DNA from: Pampus argenteus
Taxonomy: Eukaryota; Chordata; Actinopteri; Scombriformes; Stromateidae
Reading direction: 5' to 3'
Assembly: GCA_036937835.1 (NCBI GenBank)
Contig: CM072878.1
Location: forward strand, 6,054,501-6,118,500
Length of the DNA stretch: 64,000 bases
In this document: positions 48,807 to 62,690 of the stretch, piece after piece
Layout: each line of letters opens with the position of its first letter
Position numbering within the stretch: position 1 is the stretch's first letter
The notes under the pieces: generated by a model
Seen by the model: the letters and a program-made list of their open reading frames with translations, nothing else
What the model was told of the DNA's origin: nothing
Database searches by the model: none
Made by a program: the position numbers and the translations under genes

Positions 48807-48809
<3 letters not shown>

Positions 48810-48847
<38 letters not shown>
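48810..48847. repeat. (AC)n microsatellite
   Basis: About 19 uninterrupted AC units. Confidence 0.92.
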
Positions 48848-48849
<2 letters not shown>

Positions 48850-49703
48850 TTTAGGCCCCTTTCCATTAATTATTACTGAGTCACACATTGGTGTCACTGC
48901 CGGAGCAGTGAGCACAGACAATAGCACAGTGACAAATATTGGACTAGCACCTGTGAAATGAAAAGGCAGAGAGCAATGTGAACCAGGCCACTGATAGGCA
49001 ACAAAGAGAGGATTTGTTTGTTTTTTTTGACTTCCAACTTGTCTTTGTGCCAGTAAAAAAAAAAGAGAGTATTTCAATGTAGGGTGAAATATTTGCACTG
49101 TGCGGCAGCTGTGGCCGGACATGCAACAGTGTTCAAACCAGTCGAGGGCTACAGACAACATTTCTTGCTCTGATTTCCTTCTAACTACTTATATGCACCA
49201 CGTAGTGTATGACTCCCTGGCATTTAAATAGGTCAGGGTGCCCTATAGCGCTTAAACAATCCTATCACTTTCTGCAGTTCTAAGCCGATGAGTCATTCAA
49301 CATCTACAGCAATACATTTGTATATGTTTTATTTCATGCATTGTCTCTATAGCGCTAAAGTTAATACCATGGCTTGAAACATTAATTAGGATGTCACAAT
49401 GGATTGAATGACATTTATCCTTCATTAATACCCTCTAAATGTGTGTGTTTATTGTATGTAAGAACTGATGTGTGTGAGTGCATTGTGGAGCTCAGTAATA
49501 ATATTCTGACTTGATAGTGCCTTTATTGGTTTCTTGGTGGGGCACTTCTTTTTCTCACTTGTGTTCACACTTGTGTGCTCATACAAATGTGTGAATGTGT
49601 TTTTCCTGTATTCGTCGAAAGGCTGTTAGAATAAGAAACAAGTTTCAAGATGTACTGTATTCTGAGGTACAAGTAAATAAATTTAGTTTTGTTTTGTTTT
49701 TTG

Positions 49704-49734
<31 letters not shown>
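49704..49734. repeat. (TA)n microsatellite with one interruption
   Basis: TA units interrupted by a single TG near the middle. Confidence 0.88.
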
Positions 49735-50124
49735 CTTTGGTGACCTGTGAATGTTAATGTTTAAGGGTTAACAAACACTCAGCGTTATCAGGCCAAAGTT
49801 TCCTGTTATTTTTCCCCATTTGATGCATTCCCTCAATGCCCATCATGTTTGAGCTTTTTCTCATGAAAACTCGTTTCCTGCAGACATGCTTCATTACAGC
49901 TCTTAAATAAAATGCAAGCAAAGTCAGAGAGAACAGAAAAGAAGAATATGGTAACAAACAACAGGTGATAAAACAAGAAGCAAAGGCACTGGACTAGCCA
50001 ACAAACTAACTGGCCTCCTGACAACAACAACAAAGAAAAAAAAAAGAACAATTTTTGACACAATTGTGGGAAAAACTCTACCAAAAAAAAAGAGTGCATA
50101 GGCAAAGAAAAACTATAAGGAGTA

Positions 50125-50330
50125 GTTTGTCATTTTAGAAAATATGCTTATTTGCTTTCTGGTGGACTTAGATGGAGAACTGATATCATTCTCATGGTAA
50201 ATATGAAGCTACAGCCAGCAGCCAGTTAGCTTAACTTATCTTAAAACAAAACAGAAACAGGGTAAATGGTTAGCGTGGCTCTATCCAAAGATAACAACAT
50301 CCTTCAGTCATTTCAGGCTGAAAGCAGGTT
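50125..50330 (+). repeat. Family A repeat (copy 4)
   Basis: Begins AGTAGTTTGTCATTTTAGAA and carries AAATATGAAGCTACAGCCAG, CAGTTAGCTTAAC and CCAAAGATAACAACATCC. Confidence 0.6.
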
Positions 50331-51163
50331 AAGAGGAGTCCTTCAAGTTGTTCATGTTGTCATAAAAACTATTTAAAGGCTCCCAAACACTGCGAGTTTG
50401 GCCATATTTAACCTCCTCAAACAGAAAGTCTTTTCTTTCCTCGAATGACGTAGATCATAATCTCGCAGTTCAACTGTTTCCACATCTGTAAAAAAGGAGC
50501 ATATGATGATATATATATATATAGTTTTTCCATTTCACAATGTAACATTTACAAGTCAGACAGAAGAGCACAGTGCTTGAACATCTTTATTCGATGATGC
50601 ATATGTACTATAAACATTATAAGCTTAGTAAACGGGCCTGCCTCTCGTCACACGCCCACACGTCTGTTTTCATTGTGCGGGAGAATTCAAGTGTTGAGGT
50701 TACACGTGAGGTTTCTGTGTGTTTGTTCCCTGAAGGAATGGAGAAGTCAACAGCATCATTGTACCGTCGCTGTGCACCACTCTGAGGTGGGTGGGTGTGT
50801 CTGGTTTTTTTCCCATGACTTCATTGTTTTGAAGGGCTGTCCACATCTGGATAAGTTTCATCACCGGTGGAAATTTGGCTGTACTCCAAGATTATATATA
50901 TATATATATATATGGCATATGGATGATTAATGGATATCCGAATGTATTATTTACTATGCAGACACGAAACTAAATGAAGATCAGGCTGATTAGGTGTGAG
51001 TGAAGGGGTTTTAACAGCGAGCTCAGTAAACATTCTCTTAGCTGACATCTGTTGTTACACATGAAGATGCAACTTAACCTCACACTATTTTTTTCTTTAC
51101 TGTATATCTTTGCATTCTCTCCACCACAAAGTCTGAATCATCATCAGTGAGGCCGTATTAAAA

Positions 51164-51188
51164 GCAGCAGCAGCAGCAGCAGCAGCAG
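51164..51188. repeat. (GCA)n trinucleotide repeat
   Basis: About eight GCA units. No open frame with splice support contains it, so it is not read as a glutamine tract. Confidence 0.85.
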
Positions 51189-54100
51189 ACGATGATAATG
51201 GGTGGTTAACCACTTAGAGGTTGTCACTTATAGGAAGCAGCAGACTTTAGAGTTACCCACCCTTCACAACATATCATAATCATTCTTCTCAGAAAGCTCA
51301 GTTTTACCTTTTCCTGTCTCCTTCATCTCTTCTTTATCTTTTTTCTGCCATTCAGGCCACCCCAGTGTTTGGCCAATTATGACCAAAAACCACTACTTGC
51401 TTGGAATTTTGGACATTGTCCACTGGGAGTCTGAGGAAATAGAAAGGAAGTGGTAACACGTCTTGCAAAGCATTTTCACAGGAAGTCATTATTTACTTAC
51501 TAGTTTTGTTCTGTCTGTGAAGTGCTGGAATGGCGTGTCTCCTGAACCACCAGATTTTAGTGCTGATACGTTACCCAAAACCATGGAGGAATCTGACATC
51601 CACTGTGGAGGTTTCTATTTCTCCTCTTTTTTTTTTCTGTCTGTCTGTATTGTGTGCTTGTGCTCATTTCATCAGAATATGTGAATGTTTCACCTTCTGC
51701 AAAGAGAGCTAGTCGAGCAAACATCGGCAATCACGGGTTTAACCTCCGAATTTCCTTAAACAATGTTAAAATTCCTCGTCTCTGCTCGGTGTTTGTTGTT
51801 TTGCCCAGAGTCACTGGAATAGCAATTAACTGCATTGTTTCAACAATTGATACCACTGACATGCCTTGTGTGTCTAGACAGAGAGATACAGCTATCTAAA
51901 TTACTACCTGATTTCGTGTAGAGCAGAGAGTGGGATTCCTGAGCCCATTGTTTAGAGGACAGTCCTAAGCCTTGATGTGGGCTCTGGGAGCAGATAAAAT
52001 GCCTACAGAAGGATGTGTGTTTGCTCATTATTGAGAGTAGTTCAGGAAACACATGGCCAAACTGACCACTGATGAGCCCTCTTCATTTCCTCTGATCACA
52101 CAGGAAATGGGGCAGGTACATACCGTAATCTGCCGGCAGTCCCCACATCTGTGAGAAATTGCAAAGCATAGAGTTTTAAATTCACGAGAACTATTCACAA
52201 CTTTGTGTAGATGTAGAAGCCACAGTGTCAGTGTAAACAACAGATGACTAATTATTCGTATGACGCAGTCTGACTCCTGACAACCTTTGAAACAGTGGGA
52301 CGTCCCAGAGAGGACATTATTTTCAAGATACCGAGAATAAGGGCTGAACAAAGGGCAAAACAGTTTATTCTCTCGCCCTTCACTGCGTGTCCTGTACTAT
52401 TTTTGTCACTGCTCGTTGTGTCAGCCCCAAAGGTTGACCCCCTGGGGCTTGTGACTGTTGACTAATCCTGCGACATGTGCACTCACTAACAACTGTTTTC
52501 AGGAGTGAGTCAGACAAGCAAAACTCCAATTTACTGAATTAGATCACCAGCAATTCAAAGGAAAACTACAGTTTATTCCAACGTGTCTTTTCATTTATGT
52601 AGCGTTTTCTCCCCATGCATGACAAACATCCAGGTTAAGTCCCATTTATCTGAAAAGGAACACAGCGGTGAACGGTAAAATGACTGTTCCACGCTGACTG
52701 TTTCCTGCTTCAACTTTGACCGGTGACCTTTGGAAAATATCGTTCTTGCTGTAGTTGTGCACATTCATGATTTTCCTGTGAAATGACGGATTATTACTGA
52801 CATTTCAGACCCACTTTTGGTATGACCTTCAATAAAGTGAGCGCTAATGTGGAAAGACTTTACAACCTGTATGATCGTCTACCTATTGTTAAGCGAGGCG
52901 CCGCATTCTCAGCTGACATCTCAGCAGTTACTTATGTTTTAAGTTATATATTTGTACTGCAACGGTGTTATGCGAGAGCATCACAGTAGCAGTATGCTGC
53001 ATTCAGGTGATTAACATTAGGAGGATTTTTACAATAGATAATCGAATAATGAAATCACTGTTGTCTATAGTTTTGTTCATTGAGGGAGAGGTATAGAACA
53101 AAATATAAACATGGTCTCTTTGTGTCTTTCTCTTGCCACATGCTAGATGATGCAGACACATAAAGTATGTTGATCATTACATTGAATAAATATGGCTGCT
53201 TTGATTAGCAGAAGATGAAATATAAAATAGAAAAAGCATAAGTCTTCAGAAAAGGGAAGTAAAAAAAAAAAAAACAGTGGCTGCCCTTGTACCCATTAAC
53301 ATACGCCTCCCCACACAGACCCTTATCATTACTTGTCATCAAACACATATCCTCACATTGTCCCAGAGGAAAGCTGACCTCCCAGCTGTAGATATAAACT
53401 CGATCCAACCCTCATGTTCTTCTCCTCCCTCAAGAAAGAAAAAGGAAGGTGAGAGGGCAGAAACTCTGCACTCAAAAGCAAAACTCATTTCTCTTTTATT
53501 TCTCTATTATAAGTCGAACTCGAAGATCCTAGTATCTAAAAGTATCTAAAATAGAAAGAAAAAAAACGTCGCCCTCAGCATCTTCTTCTCTTTCCAACCT
53601 CAAACCTTTGCACACTCTTTTCAGATTTGGGCTGCAGCTGTGGCCTCGTGTGACGTCTGGAGGTTAGAGGAAGGGTTGTTGGGTCAGGGGAAGGCACAGA
53701 CGGGGGTGTTTGGATAGGCATAGGGCCAGGTCTGGGGAAAATACTCTTGAGCACCATGGAGATTAAACAAGAGACTGCGACTGTTTTCTTTCACTAACAG
53801 TGTACTTTCGCTGGGTCTGTTTGTCTTCTTTTGCTCTTTTACCAGAGGATGAAAAAAACATGTCCTTGTTCACCTCTGGAGTCTGAGCCCTGAGGAATCC
53901 CTCATCACTGCTGTTATTGATGGCCGTCATTGTCCATGTATGACCCTGCCAAAAAAGTGTCATCGTCACTCACCACATGTGTTTATAAGCAAAATCTTAT
54001 CTTTCTTCTATTTCTCTTTTCCTTTTTTTTTTTTTTTTTTTAGATATGCCATATTTTAAAATTTTGATTTACTTCAAATTCAGTTACACAATATCTGAGG

Positions 54101-55464
54101 ATTTATGTTTTTTTTCTTCCCAAGCGCACCATGTGTTACTTCACTACATACTTATTTATTGCTGTGGTGAATGTGCCTGCAGTCACTCACATTCTTGATG
54201 CTTAAGCCTTAAAGAAAGAGTGTTTGCGTGTGTGTGTGTGTGTGTCTTTGCATTTATGGTTGTGTGTGTAGAAGGGTTGTATTGCGTTATTGCTTCCTAA
54301 ATTTTTTACTTCAAATGTATGAGGTCTGGAGGGAAATCTCCTGAGCAAGCATCGTCTCCTTACCTCAAAGATATGCAAGAACACAAACAGACACGCTGTG
54401 CCCAGCTGACCTGACCACTACAGACGCTATCATCAGTGATCACTCGCAGTATGACAGTCCTTCACAGTTAGAGCAGTTTATGTGAACTTTTTTGAGGTTG
54501 ATCCTGATGCTTTTTTTCTTACCTCCAGGTCCTTTTTAGCCAGTATTTAGTTCTGAGTAAAAGTTTTGGGAGATGTGTGTCAGACATTCATATGACATGG
54601 CCTGTCCATCTGCTGGTGTTTAATGATGGTGGAGGCAATGCTGTCGATGTTTGCTTCCTGAAGAGCACTGATGTTACTGTTTCCAGCTGATACACACAAG
54701 ATCTTTTGCAGGCATTTCTGGTGGTAGGACTCCAGGGCTTTTATAAGCCTACTGTATCATATAAATATATGGGCAAGGTGATGCTTGCAACGACCTGCAG
54801 CTTGGCCTTTGCAAGCAGGTTGAGCTTTGCAAAAGTCCAAAAAGCGCAGCAGATGCAACAGTGTCTCGATGCCCAACGTCTGCACACACACACACACACA
54901 CACAGCGCAAACACCAGCAGAAGTGTCACCAACAGTCTCAGGCATCTGCTATAATCAGGTCATTTCCTCTCAACAACTAATGTATCCACAGATATACGCG
55001 TCTTAGCACTGTTATCATGTGAAAACCCTCCTCAGGTTGACTTTTATGATGTTTAAAATTCCTGTATTGAAATTTATTTACATGCGGTCTGATGATACGA
55101 GATTGGCTCTATTTAGTTCTGAGAAGTTGGTATTTTTGAAATACACACCACACTAGGCCAGCAAAACATTTTATTGTTTTTCCGCAAATATCATGTTATG
55201 ATACTTAACAGGGAAAATTTGCTTATGACATACACTAATGTGAATGAATACAACACCATCTAGCATGTTCCAATATTAAACTGGATGTTTTGTATCTATT
55301 CATTATATAATATATATTATAGTAAATGTGGATATTGTTAGTTATTGTTGTTAAAATGCAATTTTGATACAGTTGAACTGTCAATCTTTAGGTTGGTTTG
55401 GTCAAGTTTGCATGGACATTTTAATAATGCTTTATTTTTTGCTTCTCGCCACTGATATACAGAA

Positions 55465-55600
55465 TGTTTAGCTAACCATACATTCATTTTAGATTGCTCG
55501 GCATTATTTAGCTCATTATTTTAGCCATTTATCTATTGCTTTCAGCTTTCACACTGTATACGTTTGGCTAACTATCCATTAGCCTACTTTAAGCCCACTT
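55465..55600. repeat. Degenerate AT-rich minisatellite (TTTTAGCTAA family), copy 3
   Basis: TGTTTAGCTAACCAT, ATTTAGCTCATTATTTTAGC and TTTGGCTAACTATCCATTAG echo the units at 3028-3260 and 16318-16740. Confidence 0.5.
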
Positions 55601-58600
55601 TTTTGCTGTCCTGCTAACTAGATTTCATTAACTTTACAGTAATGTCTTTTGAAGACATTTATTATATAATCCTGTCAACTGCAGAAGTGCCCCCTGATGG
55701 TCCACACACCCCTGGTAATCATTAGGATAGTAAGATCATTAGAGCTGGTATAAGCATCTAAGATGCTTCCCTGATATACTGTAAACCTGTTTTCTGCATT
55801 TCTTGCAGGAGATACTAAACAGAGCATGTGATTCCTGATAAGATAAGTCATCTAAATGCAAACAAGTCATGTTTCTTCTCAGGAACAGGGCCCCTCTTGC
55901 TCCTCACTATCACGTCTTCTGCCTTATGTCATAGTTAATCACAGGTCTACCCTCACAGTTTGGTAAATATGGGGATAATATTCTTAAATAAAGTCTACTT
56001 GATTAATGCAATTGTTCAGTCAAAGCCTCAGAGATTACTGGGTTCTGTCTATGGGGGGAAACAGTGAGATATGGACACACAGAAAACAAGAAATAGCACA
56101 CTGATCTGAATGGTGTCCAAACATGAAGTCATGTGATCTCATAAATAAGATTTTCTATAAATGATGTAACACTTTGCTTTGTGTTTAGATTCCCATCATT
56201 TCTGCTATGATGTTAACAGGCTCTGTTTCCTCCTGAGAAATATCTCCAACTCAGCCCAACAGACTGCATTAGGAGCTGATGCCTGTGGGACGTTATTACC
56301 GCATGCTGTGGGAATTTGTGTGTGCAAGAATTTCTGCATCATGACATTCATCATCCAACCCGCAGTGGCAGTGTTATAATCTCCTGAACAAGTGCAAGGA
56401 AACAGAGCAGACTGATAACTGTCAGAGGTGACAGGCGGTGACCTGGAGTCCCTGTGAATTTACTCTTAAAAATAAATTCTGCTAAAATTATTACACACAA
56501 CAGCATCAGTAATGGCTTGAAGCTAACCAGTTAACAGAAACATGAAGAGGCACGAATAATGCGAGTTTAGGTCTGACCCAGATTACTGTTTCAGTCACAT
56601 TGATTTCCAACCACAATTCTCATAGTCAGAAGACAGACATCATGCCAGTTGGCTCTGTGGTTTGCGTCTGATGCTGGCAAGACTGATGCCCAGACTTACA
56701 TTTCCTCTGAAGTGTGCGCTGTATCTTTTTTTCCATTTCAGTTTTCTTTGTGTGCGCCGGGTGTGCATGTGCGCTGTTGTCTCGGTGCTATTGTGTGGGT
56801 GCTCTGTGTGTAATTGAAAAAGAGACCAAGTTAACAAGAATAGTTTGTACGTCCGCATGCTACAGCTCAGATCAGAAATGCAAAAAATGCATATTATATT
56901 CTACCACATTATAGTTTATTATCATTCCTTGTTTAGTGTCTTTCCCAGAGTGCCAAGCGGGATGTTTTTCTGAAGTGTTTTTTTTTAAGTGTTTAGTATT
57001 TGTGAAGAGTATTTTAGTGTTTCCTATGATGTTTTACAATTCTGTAGAGCAGTGGGAGTCTGGGAACTGCAGAGGCAGGAATGTTTGCACTGACAGTGGG
57101 GTGTACATTTGACTAAATGTCAGATGTAACCAGACCTGACTTGGTTTTCACCATTTTCAGAAGTGGGAAAAGTAAAGTTTTTATTATTATTATTAATAAT
57201 AATAAAAGTGGAAAAACATCACATATCCCCTTCACTGTTAAAATATGTGATTTTATTTATACAAGCCTCATTTATTTAAAGTCAATACTATGGCAAAGTT
57301 TACTTTTATGCCAACAATAATTATAAGAGTAAGTGTATGTTTCTTTCAAATGTAGCGTAGAAAATTGAAATGATTGCCTTTAATTGCAGGATGCACTACA
57401 TGCTGCACGTGTTATTAATAAAAGGGGAACCTATAACAACATTTTTTTTTAAAGATTCTTCCTTGCCAACCACTTCTTGGATTGCACTGGTGCCAATATA
57501 AAGTCAGCATATTTTTACATCAATTAATTAGTTAAAGACTGACAAAGTTCTTTGTCCATTCATTAAGGGTCTTTTTTAAACCGGTAATAATCCATTTTTG
57601 ACCACTTGGGGGAAACAAAACAAGCTAAAAACACAACAAACAAACACAACGCAAAGTTAGAGAGAACAACAGTTCCTCATTTGCACATCTAGCAGTTATT
57701 TATGGAGCATCACCATTTATTTAGACTGGTGTTCCTGGTCACCCAAAGGATGTACAGTAAATCCGATATTCACTCTCCTTTCAGCTCTGTTTTGGTCTCC
57801 ACCAATTCCTGATGGAAATATTTGGCTCTTTAGCTCTTTAGAGTTGCTTCATATGGAATCTAAGTTGTAAATCTGTGGTCTAGAAAACCAAAACATGAGC
57901 TAAACGGTGCTAAAACACTTTTGTAAAGCTGAGGGAAACTGCAGAGTTGGCTTATGATTCTCTGTGGGTTCATTACACATGACACGTAGTCATTAAAACC
58001 ATTGTTAATATAAAAGCAAAGGTTTTGTTATTCCTTCGGAAATTCCTTGTGTATCCATGGCGATTGGTCAGACAAACAAAACAACAAAGGACCTTACAAA
58101 TTAAATGACAGACATCAAACAACATAGTGCTCCATAAAATCCTGAAATATAATACCCCACCACAACGTCATCAACAATCAAAATCAAGTCGATGCAGCTT
58201 TAATGGTCTTTAAAGAACCCAGCACATTTACAAAGCCAGAATATTCTTTTTAGTGTGCTATTGACCTGTCTGTAAAGTAGCCGACCTCACTGAAGAAATG
58301 TTAGTGTCCTGTGGTGATGATATCATGCCTGCAGGTGAAAACCCCTACATTTACTATGGTAATGCGCCCCTACTGCAGGGGGTGAATCAGTCCCTCTGAG
58401 CTAAATAGAAATCATGCTACCACAAGCTGGTGTCTGAAACTCCCACAGAGAGAAACACTGCTTCACTAGGCATATTTGACACACATAATAGTCTATTTGA
58501 TAGATATAGTAATAATAAAACATGTTTGTATTATGATATCAGTAGAGATCAGTAGAGATTTGTTTTGTTGGTCTAGTGTGTTCTTAGTCCTTATTCTACG

Positions 58601-59628
58601 GCTCCAAATGCTGTTTGGAAATGTTGTTAGTCTGAACCGTTTGTTCAAGCGGAAGCATCAGACCACCAAGCGCAGACAGCGAGACCACAGAGTTGTGTGC
58701 CAGTCATTGTGCTGCTATTGAGCACAGTCTCTCTGCTCATCCAGTATTGTTTTAACTCTTTTAAAGCTTAATGATCCCAAACCTCAAACTTTCAGCACAA
58801 CAGAATCCACTGTGTGCATCCCAACAGCAATTTTATTATTGTATTTCTTTTCTCTCTTTCAAATGATTCCCTTCCTTCACAGAGAGCCCCAGCTAAACAA
58901 GGCCCTAGGCTGTTTGTTTAACTGTGGTGCCTTCCTTTCTGGGTTTCTGAATGTTGTGGGTGGGAAACAGGGAAGGGGAGACAGCAGGAAAAAAGACCCA
59001 GAGGAAGAGAAGCAAATAGGGTATAAAGAAGTTGGAGCGAAAGAAAGAGAGGACGCCAAAGAAAACTCTCAAGACATACTGCTTGTGTCACCACTTGGCT
59101 TCTCTCCGTCTCTTTTATTTATCTGCTGCAGTTTGGAAAGTTAAAGGGAAGCGAGCCCAAATCCTTAAAAGTTTGCCTCGATCCTTGCATCAGTGTCACC
59201 AGTTCATTGCTTTTGATGACTACCATGAGTCCAGATAGAGGACAGTGTTGAGAACATGTTAACTGTCTGTGTCAAAGTGAGGAGGCGAGAGTGGAGGATT
59301 CGGCCAGGAGGCCCCGGGCTCTGATAAGCTTTGCTTTATGAGAAATGTGGAGTCCTGCCAGGGGCTGCAGAGTGCCTAATGGGGGCCTGTGAACCGTTTC
59401 TTCTGTAGACACTTAAGAGGGGTTGTGTGAAATGGGTGCCTCCCTCTCCCGTGGTTGTGCGTGGGAGGGAGGTCACGGACCCACCCACTCATTGAGAGCA
59501 CAGGCTGACAGGGGGAAAATAACAGGGTGAACTGGCCCGAGGGGAACACTGCAGTGCCACCCTCTAATCACAGTCACCTGACTCACATATGGACAAAAAA
59601 AGTATATACTGTACATGCTCATACAATT

Positions 59629-59630
<2 letters not shown>

Positions 59631-59659
<29 letters not shown>
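59631..59659. repeat. (AC)n microsatellite
   Basis: About 14 uninterrupted AC units. Confidence 0.9.
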
Positions 59660-59664
<5 letters not shown>

Positions 59665-59734
59665 AGCATGTACAGTACACCCTGAAAACATATTGTAGTC
59701 AAGCATAGAGTTTGTGCTCCACTGACACAATTTA

Positions 59735-60050
59735 AAGGAAATGTTTGACATTTTGGGCAATTTGCTTATCATGTCAAGAGTTAGATTGATACCATGCTCA
59801 TGTTGGTACTATGATAAATGTTATGATACCACAAGCAACCAGTTAGCTAACCATAGATACCATACCATCAAGATACCATCAAGATAGGAAACACCTGGTT
59901 TGACAGATTCCGCAATGAAAGAAAAATGTTGTTTTTTTTGCAGTTTGACTTTTGTACCAGTGAACGAATGAGACGTAACATGCTAACTGTTTCCCTCTGT
60001 TTCAAGTTCTTATGCTAAGCTAACCTAGCCAGCGCCTGGCTGTTGCTTTA
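59735..60050 (+). repeat. Family A repeat (copy 5) with inverted end
   Basis: Starts GAAATGTTTGACATTTTGGG and has CAACCAGTTAGCTAACC. Its far end, CTTATGCTAAGCTAACC with GCCTGGCTGTTGC, is the reverse of the family start region, so the copy has the same inverted-end layout as the one in the ldlr 3' UTR. Confidence 0.6.
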
Positions 60051-60089
60051 TATATATATATACAAAGTTCACGCTAATGGATGTGTGTC

Positions 60090-60120
<31 letters not shown>

Positions 60121-60147
60121 GCACGCACGCGCACACACACACACACA
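60090..60147. repeat. Compound (CA)n/(CG-CA) microsatellite
   Basis: CA units interrupted by an AA and by a CACG-rich centre. Confidence 0.88.
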
Positions 60148-60981
60148 TTCCTGCAAACCCCACTGGTTGAATTTGTACCATTTTAAAAACATGTCGTTCA
60201 AAACAGAGGGACAGAGAGACCTTTAATTAGACCACTGGGAGATTGAAACATCACTTATATGTCACTGATCTGTGGTCAGAGGAAATATTTTGGATTGACA
60301 TAGGTGATTTATAGTCACTCATACTTCAAACAGATTTGCTTTATTTGAACTTGTAGCCTGTTTTACTTCCCTTTCACATGACTACTCTCATGAAGTCAGA
60401 GGCTTAAAAAGACTGGAAAGAGACCTTCTGGCTTTTTCACAAAGCTTGAGTTGCACAAAAGAAGGAATTCAGTAAAAAAGAGGTAGATCCCATATAGCTG
60501 GTGCAGTGTGTGAGGGATTTTGGTATCGTGTGATTGAGGCTTTGCTGCCAAGCACAGATGGGGCATGAGGCTAAAAGCACATATTTTCTTTGTTTGTGTG
60601 TGTATGGCTGCGTGCATTGTGTATGTGTTTAAAAGAGTGTGCATCTCAAAGACAGATTAAATAGAGTTGATTTTGTTTGAACAGTGTAGCTTGGATTGAT
60701 TTGTGACTTTCTCCACTTACTGCCAACTGACAGAAACTGTTTTAGTCTGTGACCACTTGAACAGGCCAAACAGCTTCACACATTGTGTGCATCACCATCT
60801 CCTTCAGGATGATTTATTTCAGCTCAGGTCCTGTCTGACATCTTTATTGTCAACATTTGGTCCAACTGTTAACATGAACATTTTCTTTTTTTTTCCCTCA
60901 GGGCTCTAACTTTTAAAGATATGTGACTTCATGAGGTCAGTGGTAAAATGACTTCAGTGTTTACGTGCCAGTGTGTGTCAA

Positions 60982-61004
60982 TGTGTGTGTGTGTGTGTGT
61001 GTGT
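60982..61004. repeat. (GT)n microsatellite
   Basis: About 11 uninterrupted GT units. Confidence 0.9.
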
Positions 61005-62264
61005 CAGTGTGTAAGTTCACCTACATCAGATCAGAGTGAGGTCTATACTGTCTGCAGGAATTCTCCTCTGAACCGTGGGGAAGATTTATGGGTACCAGGG
61101 GTGCCGGGGGATGATCACTCCATTCAATGTCTTCATTGTGCTGTGAACACGTGTGCTGTGGTATTGGGTAAAGGAGGTATATGGGGCGATACTCAATCCC
61201 CTTTCTAAAGGGATTAAAAGGGCAAACCAGACACATGTGCATGTAAGTGTGGAGACCACATAAACCAAACACTATAAAATACCCTCACACATTAGAAGTA
61301 TGCTTGTATTTGCTCTCAGGATACTTCTGAATATTAAGCTATTAAGATTTCAACATCCACTGAGTTAAGAGATGGCAAAGTGTTTCAAATAAGTGACTCA
61401 ATCAATTTCTTTAAAAGAATAAAACCTCACAGACACTCATAAAATGGGTTTATGAGACCGTAACTCTGTTTTGACAAAACCAAGGAGCAAATAGTTTTAA
61501 TGTAACACACAGGTTGTACTTATGAACAGTGGTAATTTGAAATGTGAGCTATGCTAACACACTCACCAATCGTAGTTCAGCAGAAAGTACAGCTGACACT
61601 GCCAAAAATGTCTTTCAGTTCTTCAAGTATTCAGTTATTTAAGTATTGGACAAATTGAACTTAAGGAGGTCAACAAAGTCATTAAGATTCATCCTCTGAA
61701 AACCATGAATGAACAAATTTCGCGGCAATCCGTGGTTGCTAAAATTTTCCATCGGGACTGAAAGAGGTGCAGACCTACATTGCCTTCCCTAACTCTATGA
61801 TGCAAGCATGACTAAAAGTTGGCTAAAATCTGCATTGAGTGTCAGAGTTGGGTGTCCTGGAGTTATTATTAATGACTCAACTTGTGTTGATGGCAGAATG
61901 TTAATATAAAAAGTCACTTATAGCAGGTTTTAAGTGACATGTTATGTACAAACATACTGTAGATGCAATAAGTTGAAACAATTGCATCAATAATGCATGC
62001 AATTAAATTGTGCCATCACTTTAAACTGTATCTGATTATGGTGATTTGGATTTTTGTTTGTTTACAAAATGATTAATAAGAATAATAAACCATTTGAACC
62101 CCACTGGGTTCTCTGAAAATGTGTGACAAGTTGTCATATTCTTCGCAGGACAGCAATGTAATATTGACTGATACTCAGATGATAGTGTAAACAATGACAA
62201 TGTACAGAACAAAGAGTGTGACATAAGTCAAGATTGCATATTTTCAACATTTAACTTTAGTCAC

Positions 62265-62690
62265 ACTGGCGTTGTGGCTCTATGGATGGTCAATCGGTCC
62301 ACCACTTTTGCCTAGTTTCTCAAAAACTACTGTATACTGGAAAAACTACTGGCCATAAAATTTTGTACAGACATTCATGGTTCCCAGTGGATGAATCCTT
62401 GTGACTTTGATGACCACCAATAGGTAAGCATTTTTTGTATATCTTGACAACCATTGGATGTGTTGCTGCAGAGTTTGCTGACTTGCTTGCTTTGTGAACA
62501 TGGCAAATATTACCTGCTAAACATCATCCCATTAGCATTATCACTGTCAGCATGTTAGCATTTAGCTCATAGCACTGCCATGCTTAAGTATAGCCTCATA
62601 GAGCCACTAACATGCCTGTAGACTTATTATATAAATGCATTAGCTTAAGCAATGACAAAGCTGACAAACAGGATTGCCAAAATTGCAATA
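62265..62690 (+). repeat. Family B repeat (copy 4)
   Basis: Contains CATAAAATTTTGTACAGACA, TTCATGGTTCCCAGTGGATG and CAGCATGTTAGCATTTAGCT in family order. It preserves the part before the TGTACA block better than copy 3. Confidence 0.6.

Larger units (their letters stand above)
45760..53500. other. Gene-free interval, part 3
   Basis: No gene seen. Contents: family A copies (47365-47600, 50125-50330), a family B copy (47805-48165), CA (48810-48847), TA (49704-49734, 50892-50913) and GCA (51164-51188) microsatellites. A more complex segment near 52380-52760 has TGAGTCA at 52506 and could be regulatory. Confidence 0.5.

Noticed and set aside
51164..51188. GCA repeat as a polyglutamine-coding tract
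   Set aside because: No open frame with plausible splice sites contains it.
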